A DNA stretch of 32,567 nt from Acidobacteriota bacterium (GTDB lineage Bacteria; Acidobacteriota; Vicinamibacteria; Vicinamibacterales; UBA8438). The notes under the pieces are model-generated. The model ran no database searches. It saw only the letters and a program-made list of their open reading frames with translations, and was not told the origin of the DNA. Positions 24,057 to 32,567 of this stretch are shown in pieces. The stretch lies in assembly GCA_021296515.1 (NCBI GenBank), contig JAGWAH010000021.1, forward strand, positions 541 to 33,107, written 5' to 3'. A program made the translations under genes and the position numbers. Each line of letters begins with the position of its first letter. Position 1 is the stretch's first letter.

Positions 24057-26230
24057 CTCTTCACGACCGTACCGCCCCCCGTGCTCCCGCCCCTGCACCC
24101 GGCGCACGAAGCGTACAGCGCCGCCGCGCCCATCGCCAGGTAGCCGATGACGATGTGCCGCGGGTAGTAGACGTCCACCTGCCAGAAGAGGTGCGGAGCC
24201 AGAAAGACGACGGGAGACGCCAGCGTCATGACGGTCGCGAGATCGACCCGTTCCCGCGGGCGCGACCCCCGCCGCCGCACGAACAGGGCGATCACCGCCG
24301 TGAGCCAGAGCACCTGGAGGCCCCGGTAGACGGGCCACGGCCGGAGCCGGTCGCCCCGGTCCGCCTCCGCGCCGCTGTAGAGGATGCCCTCGAGGTGCTC
24401 GACGACCTGCGCGCGCAACGCTTCGTCGGACCGCAGGTCCAGGTAGCGCGCGGGGGGAATCCGCAGGTTCTGCGAAATGGTCGCGCTCGTGGTGGTCCAC
24501 ACGAGACGCTCGCCGTAGACGTAGTTGTGGACGGCGGGCAGCGCGGCCAGGGCCCCGAACACGCCGACCGCGATCAGAAACCCGCGCTGCCCGGCGCGCA
24601 ACGCGATCCACGCGCGGCTGCCGAGCAGCCACAGCAGTCCCGGCGCCTGGTTGATGCGCGTGATCAGGCTCACGCCGAGCAGCAGCGCCCCGGTCGTCGT
24701 CCCGCCTCCGCGAGGCCGGAAGAACAGGGAGAAGCACAGGAGAAACCCTATCCAGGTGGGGTACTCCGACAGGCTCTGCCGCACCGCCGACACGATCTCC
24801 TCGGTGTTGACGAGGGCCAGCATCAACGCGCCGGCCGACAGCGACAGCGCCGCGTCGAGCCGGCTCTCGCCCGCCCGGAAGGTCCATGCCGCGAAGAGCA
24901 CGGCCATGACGAGGGCCGTCCTCACGAAGGCGGGCAGCAGCAGATCGCCGTCGCCCAGCAGCAGCCGTTCGACGAAGAGCACGTATCGAAAGAAGGGCTG
25001 GTAGTGGAACACGTCCTCGCCGCCCGCGAGCGATCCGGTGTCGAGAATCGCACGCGCGAACGACTCGTAGGTGAGATAGTCGCTGCCCCCGCGCCTGATC
25101 AGCACCGCATCCAGGGCGCCGGCCACCGCCGCCTCGTGCGCCAGCATCAGCGCCGCGACGCACCAGTAAGCGGCCGCCAACGCGGAGGGCTGCCCGCGGC
25201 GCGAGACGACCATGAAGCCCGGCAGCAGCAGCGCCAACGTCATCGGGGCGTCGATGCCCATCAGCTCCCACTCGCCGCCCGCGGCGTACACGATCGCGGC
25301 GGCGACCGCCGTGGCGAGGAACACCCGCCACCGCATCCCGGTGACGGAAAGCCAGAACGAAGCCAGCACGACCGCGGCCGCGGCCGCCAGCGCATCGACC
25401 GTCCGTCCCGCAAGCCGCCAGACCGCCGGCGCGGGCCGGGTCCGCAGCGGACGCTCGCCGGAGGCGGTGGACGTCGTCAGCCGGAAGACGGCCCCCCCGC
25501 GCTCCGGCAGGCCGACCCGGTACCCGTCGTCGAAGGTGTAGGCGATGACCAGACTGTAATCGCCCGCCGGCAGGCGCATCCCGGCGGTACGCGGCGCGCC
25601 CTGCGAAGAAGGGAACGTGAACGCCTCCGCCCCCAGCCAGACCTGCACCCGACCGACGTACGTCAGGGTCGCGTCCCGCGGCTCCGGGCTGGAGATCGCG
25701 CCGCGCCAGTAGGCGGAGAAGGGCAGGCGATCCCGCGGCAGCGAGCCGCCGCGCCAGTCGTAGAAGTTGAAGCGCCGGTGGTTCACGAACGACAGGTTCC
25801 AGTCGCGGGGTCCGAAGTCGAGCTCGGGATCTATCCGCGTCGCATGGAACCGCGCCAGGGGGTTCTCCCAGGCCTTTTCGCACAGACCCGCCCGTCGATC
25901 GTCGGGCCGCGGCCGGATATTGTCCTCATGCCGGTAGAGCGCGTGATAGCAGCCCGCGAACCCGTCATGCCCGCCTTCCTCGAACAGCGCGCCCTTCAGC
26001 AGGGTGCCGGCGGCGAGCACCGCCGCGGCCAGCGCGAGCCATCCCGCGGGCAGACGCGCGGCCGTCGCGCACCAGCGGCGCCGCAGCCAGGGCCAGGCGA
26101 CGATCGGCAGCAGCGCCAGCAGGCCCAGATACTGCGGCAGCGAATCGAGCGGGAGACCGGTGAACTCGTGGTACGGCGCCGAGGGCGCGATCAGGAAGAT
26201 CGCCAGCAACCCCAGCATCAGCAGAGGCAT
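24053..26230 (-). CDS. GT-C-like membrane glycosyltransferase with embedded PA14-like lectin domain
   Basis: This is a 725-residue multi-spanning protein. Two or three N-terminal helices precede a large soluble loop (about residues 85-270). That loop contains RLPFSAYWRGAISSPEPRD and RLPAGDYSLVIAYTFDDGYR, a beta-sandwich with PA14/CBM-like features. About nine further helices follow. Between them SDYLTYESFARAILDTGS and FHYQPFFRYVLFVERLLL resemble the donor/acceptor loops of GT-C lipid-linked sugar transferases. The final helix cluster is followed by a basic tail. Translational overlap with the UbiA-type gene suggests it uses the lipid-linked arabinofuranose made by its neighbours. ATG 26230, 10 bases after purH, was preferred over 26269 inside purH. 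Confidence 0.72.
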   Translation of the reverse strand: MPLLMLGLLAIFLIAPSAPYHEFTGLPLDSLPQYLGLLALLPIVAWPWLRRRWCATAARLPAGWLALAAAVLAAGTLLKGALFEEGGHDGFAGCYHALYRHEDNIRPRPDDRRAGLCEKAWENPLARFHATRIDPELDFGPRDWNLSFVNHRRFNFYDWRGGSLPRDRLPFSAYWRGAISSPEPRDATLTYVGRVQVWLGAEAFTFPSSQGAPRTAGMRLPAGDYSLVIAYTFDDGYRVGLPERGGAVFRLTTSTASGERPLRTRPAPAVWRLAGRTVDALAAAAAVVLASFWLSVTGMRWRVFLATAVAAAIVYAAGGEWELMGIDAPMTLALLLPGFMVVSRRGQPSALAAAYWCVAALMLAHEAAVAGALDAVLIRRGGSDYLTYESFARAILDTGSLAGGEDVFHYQPFFRYVLFVERLLLGDGDLLLPAFVRTALVMAVLFAAWTFRAGESRLDAALSLSAGALMLALVNTEEIVSAVRQSLSEYPTWIGFLLCFSLFFRPRGGGTTTGALLLGVSLITRINQAPGLLWLLGSRAWIALRAGQRGFLIAVGVFGALAALPAVHNYVYGERLVWTTTSATISQNLRIPPARYLDLRSDEALRAQVVEHLEGILYSGAEADRGDRLRPWPVYRGLQVLWLTAVIALFVRRRGSRPRERVDLATVMTLASPVVFLAPHLFWQVDVYYPRHIVIGYLAMGAAALYASCAGCRGGSTGGGTVVKR

Positions 26231-26240
26231 CGCGGGGCCG

Positions 26241-27835
<1,595 letters not shown>

Positions 27836-27836
<1 letters not shown>

Positions 27837-28294
27837 CAGACCGCTTTCATCCTGGCCGCCGCGAGCAGGCACCATACGAGCGGCAGCCACAGCTCGCGGG
27901 CGAACGGCACGGGTTTGTCGTCGATCAACACCTCGCAGCCCGGACCGTCGACGAGCTGGAACAACGCGTGGAGCTTGTCGACGTCGCCCGGGTGGAACCG
28001 GACACGGTGCCGGAGCGTCTCGCCCGACCCGGTCGTGCGGTGCTCCGCCCCGGCGCGGGCCAGCGTCAGCGCCCGCTCCCAATCGTCGCCGTCGAACGGC
28101 CGGAAGCTCAGCGTGATCGAGAAGGGGCGCTCGGTGGCGCCGAACAGCACGTCGTGGAGCTCGGGATCGAGCGCCGCCAGCTCCTCCGGCGTCGGCTGCT
28201 CCGGCAGGTCGGCATACGGCCAGAACGTCTCCTGCGGACGGTGGTCGGGGGGCTTTGCGGGAGTGTAGCCCGGTGGAATCCGGCTGTCGCTCAT
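27836..28294 (-). CDS. Conserved-looking hypothetical protein
   Basis: This 152-residue soluble protein has a Pro-rich N-terminus (RIPPGYTPAKPPDHRPQETF). The compact alpha/beta body includes FSITLSFRPFDGDDWERAL and VRFHPGDVDKLHALFQLVDG, followed by a hydrophobic end (LWLPLVWCLLAAARM). No catalytic motif or known family was recognised. The TGATG junction with purH implies translational coupling. The start at 28294 was chosen at the ATG before SDSRIPPG; the frame remains open upstream, where codons look non-coding. It diverges from selA across a 103-base gap. Confidence 0.75.
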
Positions 28295-28315
28295 CGGTCG
28301 GGGGTGGCCGCGCGA

Positions 28316-28324
28316 TGGTATGCT
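28316..28324 (+). promoter_or_regulatory. Possible extended -10 promoter for selA
   Basis: TGGTATGCT fits the extended -10 pattern (TGn plus TATGCT, 4 of 6 consensus) in the gap between divergent genes, 73 bases before the proposed selA ATG. No -35 is convincing. It is offered only as the best candidate in this gap. Confidence 0.25.
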
Positions 28325-28397
28325 GAACGGCCGGAGCCCGGCAAGCCGATCCCCGCTCGATCCCTCGGTGAGTGCAATTCGCGCCCGGCCCCCCGCG

Positions 28398-29784
28398 ATG
28401 CCGTCTGGACCCCGTCTCATCCCGTCGATAGAACAGTTGCGACAACGCCCGGCGGTGCGGCGACTCGAGGCCCGCTACGGCCGGGACGCCACGGTGCAGG
28501 CGATCCGCGCCGAGGCCGCGGCGTTGCGTGAGCGACTGGCGGCGTCCGCTCTCGAGCTGCGCGACGCGGCGGGCGCGGCCGAGCGGATCGAGGCGGGCCT
28601 GGAGGCGCGGCTGCACGCGGACCTCGCACCCTCGCTGCAGCCGGTCGTCAACGCCAGCGGCGTCATCGTGCACACCAACCTCGGCCGCGCGCCGCTCGGC
28701 CCGGCCGCCATCGCGCGCCTGGGCGCGCTGGCCAGCGGCTACACGAACCTGGAGTACGACCTGTCGTCCGGCCGGCGCGGCTCGCGGGCGGTACACGCCT
28801 CCAGGCTGCTGGCGCGCCTGACCGGCGCCGAGGCCGCCGTCGTCGTCAACAACAACGCGGCCGCGGTGCTGCTGGCGCTGGCGGCGCTGGCGGCCGGCCG
28901 CGAGGTCGTCATCTCGCGCGGCGAGCTCGTCGAGATCGGCGGCGGGTTCCGCGTGCCGGACGTGCTCCGCCAGTCGGGCGCGGTCCTGCGCGAGGTGGGC
29001 ACCACGAACCGCACCCGCGCCGCCGACTACGCCGCGGCCATCGGCGACCACACGGCACTGCTCCTGCGCGTCCATCCCTCGAACTTCCGCATCGAGGGCT
29101 TCACCGAGCGGCCCGCGCTGAAGGAGATCGTCGACCTCGGGCGGCGCGTCGACCTCCCCGTGGTCGAAGACCTGGGCAGCGGGCAGTTGGCCCCGGTCGC
29201 CGGCATCGAGGAACCGACCGTGAGCCGGAGCATCGAGGCCGGCGTCGCCGTCTGCACCTTCAGCGGCGACAAGCTGCTCGGCGGCCCGCAGGCCGGGGTG
29301 ATCGCCGGCCGCCGCACCCAGCTCGACCGCATCCGGTCGCACCCGGGTCGACAAGCTGACCTACGCCGCGCTGGAGGCGACGCTGATCGAGCACGCGGCC
29401 GGACGCGCCGGCGACAACGTGCCAGTGGTGCGGATGATCGAGACCCCGGTCGCCGCGCTGGAGACGCGCGCCGCCGCGCTTCGATCACGGCTGGCCGACG
29501 TCGCGGGGCTCAGGGTCTCGGTCGCCTCCACCGAGGCCACCGTCGGCGGCGGAAGCACGCCCGGCGTCACGCTCCCGAGCCGCGCCCTGGCCGTCGAGGT
29601 CGCCGGCCGGTCCCCCGACGAGCTCGCGGCAGCGTTGCGCGCGGGCGTACCGCCGGTGATCGGCCGCATTGCCGGAGAGCGTCTACTGCTGGACCTGCGA
29701 ACCGTCGAGCCCGGGGAGGACGATCATGTCGTTACCTGCCTCACGCGACTGGAGCGCCCGAAGCAGGAGGTCACTGACGGCTGA
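28398..29784 (+). pseudogene. selA: L-seryl-tRNA(Sec) selenium transferase, broken by an internal deletion
   Basis: SelA is a PLP enzyme that converts seryl-tRNA(Sec) to selenocysteyl-tRNA. The first frame encodes about 316 correct residues: PVVNASGVIVHTNLGRAPLG, VVVNNNAAAVLLAL, and the PLP lysine in TFSGDKLLGGPQAGVIAG (K292). At RIRSHP the frame leaves the family. The rest, VDKLTYAALEATLIEHAAG to the end at 29784, continues in the +1 frame. Family members read HPLxRALRxDK here, so about 17 bases encoding LxRAL are missing near 29343-29347. Both halves total the family length (about 467 residues if repaired). No selB or selC is in the window. It may be a real pseudogene or a sequencing/assembly error. 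Confidence 0.82.
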
Positions 29785-29795
29785 GGAAAAGCAAG

Positions 29796-29829
29796 CTGAC
29801 CGCTGCAAAGCGTGGGCGCGAGCGGTCAG
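29796..29829. terminator. Palindrome between convergent selA and nqrM (possible bidirectional terminator)
   Basis: Perfect 9-base inverted arms CTGACCGCT (29796-29804) and AGCGGTCAG (29821-29829) enclose a 16-base loop. The structure starts 12 bases after the selA stop, and its right arm includes the nqrM stop codon. No U-run follows on either strand, so it is a stem-loop typical of GC-rich genomes rather than a textbook intrinsic terminator. Confidence 0.5.
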
Positions 29830-30020
29830 GGCCGAGCCGGCACCGCCGGCTTCCCGGCGCGGCGGGGACACGCGTCGCAGCGCAGAGAACGTCCCGCGGC
29901 ATCGACGACGTCCGGGCCGCCGCACGAACCGCGCAGGCAGGGGTACTTGAACAGCAGTCCGACCGCCATGACGAGCATCACCACGGCGATCATCCCGGCG
30001 GTCAGCAGGAACAGGCCCAT
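29826..30020 (-). CDS. nqrM: NqrM-like Na+-NQR maturation protein (DUF539)
   Basis: This 64-residue protein has one N-terminal membrane helix (LFLLTAGMIAVVMLVMAVGL). It is followed by CLRGSCGG and CDAC, giving four cysteines (28, 33, 48, 51). Helix plus GSCGG plus a distal cysteine pair is the pattern of NqrM. In Vibrio, NqrM is needed to insert the iron centre between NqrD and NqrE of the Na+-translocating NADH:quinone reductase. It lies 50 bases after apbE, which supplies the covalent FMNs of the same complex; apbE-nqrM adjacency is common downstream of nqrA-F. GTG 30074, overlapping the apbE stop, is an alternative longer start. Confidence 0.8.
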   Translation of the reverse strand: MGLFLLTAGMIAVVMLVMAVGLLFKYPCLRGSCGGPDVVDAAGRSLRCDACPRRAGKPAVPARP

Positions 30021-30070
30021 CTCGTTCTCATTGTAATCCCGCCAAAGGCCGTCCGGCGGTCCGCTCCCCT

Positions 30071-31171
30071 TCACCGGATCGCGGCAACGAACGCCGGCGT
30101 CTCGCGCTCGACCAGCCGGCCGGCCCCGTCATCCGTCACGAACAGCGCGGCCCATCCCTGCTCGACCGCCAGCGCGTAACCTGCTTCCGGCCCCAACACG
30201 TTCAGCGCCGTCGATCGGGCGTCGGCCAGACTGCAGCGCGCCGCGATGACGCTCACCGACCGCAGCGCGTGGGTGACCGGGCGGCCCGTACGCGGATCTA
30301 TGGTGTGCGACACCCGCGCTCCGTCGAGGTCGTAGAAACTGCGGTAATCGCCGGACGTGGCGAGGGCGGCGTCCGTCAGGGGCAGGATGCGCTGCGCCGC
30401 CGGCGCGCCCGCAACGGGCCGCTCGATGGCGACCCGCCACGGCGTGCCCTCCTCGTTCGTGCCCGCGGCCCGCAGCTCGCCCCCGATCTCGACCAGGTAG
30501 TCGCCGAAGCCGAGATCGTCGAGCAGGGTCGCGACCGCGTCGACCGCGTAACCCTTCGCGATGGCCGACAGGTCGACCACGACGTCCTCGCGGCGCTTCC
30601 GCAACGTCCCGGCCGCGAGATCGACTTCCAGCAGCTCGGCCCCCACCCTGCCCCGGAGCGCAGCCAGCGCCGCCTCGTCCGGCGCCGCCGGCGCACGGCC
30701 GCCCGGCCCGAAACCCCACGCGTCCACCAGCGGGCCGACGGTCACGTCGAACGCGCCGCCGCTCGCCCGGCTCACCGCCAATGCCTCGGCGACGACACCC
30801 AGCGTCTCGCGGGAAAGCGGCCACGGTTCGGTCGTCCGCGCCCGGTTGAAGCGCGAGAGCTCCGAATCGGCGCGGTAGTGGGACATCCGCCCTTCGATCC
30901 CGTCCAGCCGGCGCTGGACCGCGGCCTGCAGGTCGACCGCAGCCAACCCGCCGACTGCGCGCGAAGCGGCGCGGGGAGCCCCGACGGCGGCAGCGTCCCC
31001 GGCCGCGACGGTCACCGTGAACGTGGTGCCCATCGTGGCGCCGGCGATCGTGCGGCGTTCCGGGATCTCCGACGGCGCCGGCCGGCTCGATTCCCCGCAG
31101 GCGATCGCGGCCAACGCAACCACCGTGACCGCGGCCGCGCGCAGGTCCGGCCGCACGGCTACACGCCCCAT
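30071..31171 (-). CDS. apbE: FAD:protein FMN transferase ApbE, lipoprotein
   Basis: This 366-residue periplasmic lipoprotein transfers FMN from FAD to Thr/Ser of target proteins such as NqrB, NqrC and RnfG. The signal ends in lipobox LAAIAC with Cys25. Family motifs are GATMGTTFTVTV, SGGAFDVTVGPLVDAWGF, VDLSAIAKGYAVDAVA, GGELRAAG and SGDYRSFYDLDGARVSHTID; acidic residues near the last bind Mg2+. A low-complexity Ala/Gly/Val insert lies around residues 60-80. ATG 31171 overlaps the asparagine-synthase-like gene by 13 bases. No nqr or rnf structural gene is visible, so the target is inferred from the adjacent NqrM. Confidence 0.93.
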   Translation of the reverse strand: MGRVAVRPDLRAAAVTVVALAAIACGESSRPAPSEIPERRTIAGATMGTTFTVTVAAGDAAAVGAPRAASRAVGGLAAVDLQAAVQRRLDGIEGRMSHYRADSELSRFNRARTTEPWPLSRETLGVVAEALAVSRASGGAFDVTVGPLVDAWGFGPGGRAPAAPDEAALAALRGRVGAELLEVDLAAGTLRKRREDVVVDLSAIAKGYAVDAVATLLDDLGFGDYLVEIGGELRAAGTNEEGTPWRVAIERPVAGAPAAQRILPLTDAALATSGDYRSFYDLDGARVSHTIDPRTGRPVTHALRSVSVIAARCSLADARSTALNVLGPEAGYALAVEQGWAALFVTDDGAGRLVERETPAFVAAIR

Positions 31172-32547
31172 CGCTTCCGCCACGCCAGGAACATCAGAAT
31201 CACCCACAGCCGGTACTGCTCGTCCAGGCCGGCCAGGTGCCTGCGCCACGCGGCCAGGATCGGCGCCGGCCGCAGGCCCGCCTCCTCGAGCCGACCGGGG
31301 CGGAGCGCGTCCTCCGCCCAGTCGCGCAGCGGACCGCGCAGCCAGTGGTCCAGCGGCAAGCCGAACCCCGCCTTGGGCCGCTCGACCAGCGCCGGCGGGA
31401 CGTAGCGGGACAGCACCTGGCGCAGGATCCACTTGCTCGCGCCGCGCCGGACCTTCATCGCGAACGGCAGGGTCCACGTCCACTCGGCGATGCGGTGGTC
31501 CAGCAGCGGCGACCGCAGCTCGAGACTCGCCGCCATGGTGGCCCGGTCCACCTTCACCAGAATGTCGTCGGGCAGGTAGACGAGCAGGTCGTACAGCGTC
31601 ATCCGCTCGCGGAAGTCGCTGACCTCCGCATCGATGCCGGCCGATTCCCACGGCAGGCGCCCCGGCCCGGCGCCGGGAAGGAGCCGCCCGGGCGCCGGCC
31701 ACTGCGACACCAGGCGCCAGTAGAGGGCGTCCTTCGATCGCGCCGCGCCGACCAGGGCGGCCGCCTTGCGGATCTTGTCTCCGGGCTGCCGCTGCCGGAA
31801 TCGCAAGGGAAGCACGGGCTCCGCGACCTTGTAGGCCCGGTCCCACCACGCCACCGGAACATCCCAGTAGCGCTCGGTGCGCACCGGGTGTCCGAAGCGC
31901 AGCAGGGTGAACGTGCCGGGCTCCACCTTCCACGCGTCGCGGAAGATCGCCAGCGGCGCCGGCACGTAACCGAAACGGAGGTATGCGGCCACGGCCCGCG
32001 GATCGATCTCGCGGCGGAAGCGATCCAACGCGTGAAACGCCTTGAGCTCCGACCCGAAGAGCCAGCCCGACTCGCCGATCCGCGCCGCGTAGAGAGGCTT
32101 CTTTCCCAGGCGGTCCCGCGCCAGCAGCAGGCAGCGCTCGGCTCGATCCCAGATCGCCAGCGCGAACATCCCCCACAGCCGGCCGACCGCGCCCGGAGCC
32201 CCGAAGGCGGCGGCCGATTCGACGATGACCTCCGTGTCCGAGCTGCCGCGGAACCGGACGCCCCCCCGTTCGAGCTCGGCGCGCAGGTCGCGATGGTTGT
32301 AGATCTCGCCGTTGAACACGCAGGCGTAGCGCCCGTCGGCCGACTCCATGGGCTGGCGGCAGGTCGGCGAGAGGTCGAGAATCGACAGCCGGCGGAACCC
32401 GAGGCCGATGCCCGCGGACGCGTCCACCCAGCGTCCGGCGTCGTCCGGACCGCGGTGGACGAGGGCCGCGGACATGCGGTCCACGGCCGCGCCCAGCTCG
32501 TCGGGGTCCATGCCCGGCGGCGCCAGCCAGCCAGCCAGACCGCACAC
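31159..32547 (-). CDS. Asparagine-synthase-like protein lacking the synthetase active site
   Basis: This 462-residue protein starts at GTG with the glutamine-amidotransferase nucleophile Cys2 (MCGLAGWL). The class II glutaminase domain is complete (RGPDDAG, LSILDLSPTCRQPM, NGEIYNH, GSSDTEVIV, GMFALAIWD) through RYW at about residue 228. Homologues then have a PP-loop SGGxDSS, a YDEPF segment and GDGGDE. None are present. The sequence passes directly to WWDRAYKVAEPVLPLRFR and a normal C-terminus (YLPDDILVKVDRATMA, SPLLDHRIAEW, KAGFGLPLDHWLR). About 170 residues seem deleted in frame near 31840, against about 620-650 for the family. Synthetase activity should be lost. It may be a pseudogene, a repurposed glutaminase or an assembly collapse. 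Confidence 0.85.
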   Translation of the reverse strand: MCGLAGWLAPPGMDPDELGAAVDRMSAALVHRGPDDAGRWVDASAGIGLGFRRLSILDLSPTCRQPMESADGRYACVFNGEIYNHRDLRAELERGGVRFRGSSDTEVIVESAAAFGAPGAVGRLWGMFALAIWDRAERCLLLARDRLGKKPLYAARIGESGWLFGSELKAFHALDRFRREIDPRAVAAYLRFGYVPAPLAIFRDAWKVEPGTFTLLRFGHPVRTERYWDVPVAWWDRAYKVAEPVLPLRFRQRQPGDKIRKAAALVGAARSKDALYWRLVSQWPAPGRLLPGAGPGRLPWESAGIDAEVSDFRERMTLYDLLVYLPDDILVKVDRATMAASLELRSPLLDHRIAEWTWTLPFAMKVRRGASKWILRQVLSRYVPPALVERPKAGFGLPLDHWLRGPLRDWAEDALRPGRLEEAGLRPAPILAAWRRHLAGLDEQYRLWVILMFLAWRKRWGV

Positions 32548-32567
32548 GACTAGGCCGCGCCTCGCAA

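Noticed and set aside
29785-29825. A possible selC (tRNA-Sec) next to selA
   Set aside because: The 40-base gap is too short for a tRNA and shows only one simple palindrome.

Overview
The window is a strongly GC-rich (roughly 70% by eye), gene-dense bacterial chromosome segment with almost no non-coding space. Lipoproteins with lipoboxes, a TonB-dependent receptor carrying an N-terminal carboxypeptidase-regulatory-like domain, an O-antigen ligase-type membrane protein and a LolB-like lipoprotein indicate a diderm (Gram-negative) organism. The long bL9/bS6/bL25 tails, the IspD-IspF fusion and the receptor type suggest Acidobacteriota (Vicinamibacteria-like). This is an inference: no rRNA or other phylogenetic marker was compared.

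Layout. (1) 30-14636, all minus strand, is a housekeeping block. In transcription order it reads TPR protein, LolB-like lipoprotein, ispE, tRNA-Gln, prs, rplY, pth, rpsF, rpsR, rplI, dnaB, alr, radA, plsC-like, ispDF, rlmB, tRNA-Thr. The run lolB-ispE-tRNA-Gln-prs-rplY-pth has the same order as in many gammaproteobacteria. Two copies of a structured repeat of about 75 bp lie at the 3' ends of rplI and rplY; the second removes the apparent rplY stop codon. (2) 14753-18740, plus strand, holds a Trm112-like zinc protein, an O-antigen ligase-family protein and a TonB-dependent receptor. (3) 18706-28294, minus strand, begins transcription with a hypothetical gene and purH. A tightly coupled set follows: GT-C-like membrane glycosyltransferase, UbiA-type phosphoribosyltransferase, DprE1-like oxidase and DprE2-like reductase. 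Then come a GMC oxidoreductase, a Tat-signal protein and a small membrane/coiled-coil protein. The four-gene set looks like a module that makes and uses polyprenyl-phosphate D-arabinofuranose. (4) 28398-32547 holds plus-strand selA broken by a frameshifting micro-deletion, then minus-strand asnB-like, apbE and nqrM. The asnB-like protein lacks its synthetase active site; apbE and nqrM are a Na+-NQR maturation pair.

Functional links. IspDF and IspE supply the MEP isoprenoid pathway, from which polyprenyl phosphate is made. Prs makes PRPP, and the UbiA-type enzyme is predicted to join polyprenyl phosphate and PRPP. DprE1 and DprE2 would epimerise ribose to arabinose on the lipid, and the GT-C protein would transfer the sugar outside the cytoplasm.

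The most notable items are the arabinofuranose module outside Actinobacteria, the repeat that rewrites the bL25 C-terminus, and the two internally deleted genes (selA and asnB-like) lying about 2 kb apart. No CRISPR array, complete insertion sequence or integrase was seen, and no gene-free stretch exceeds about 140 bases.
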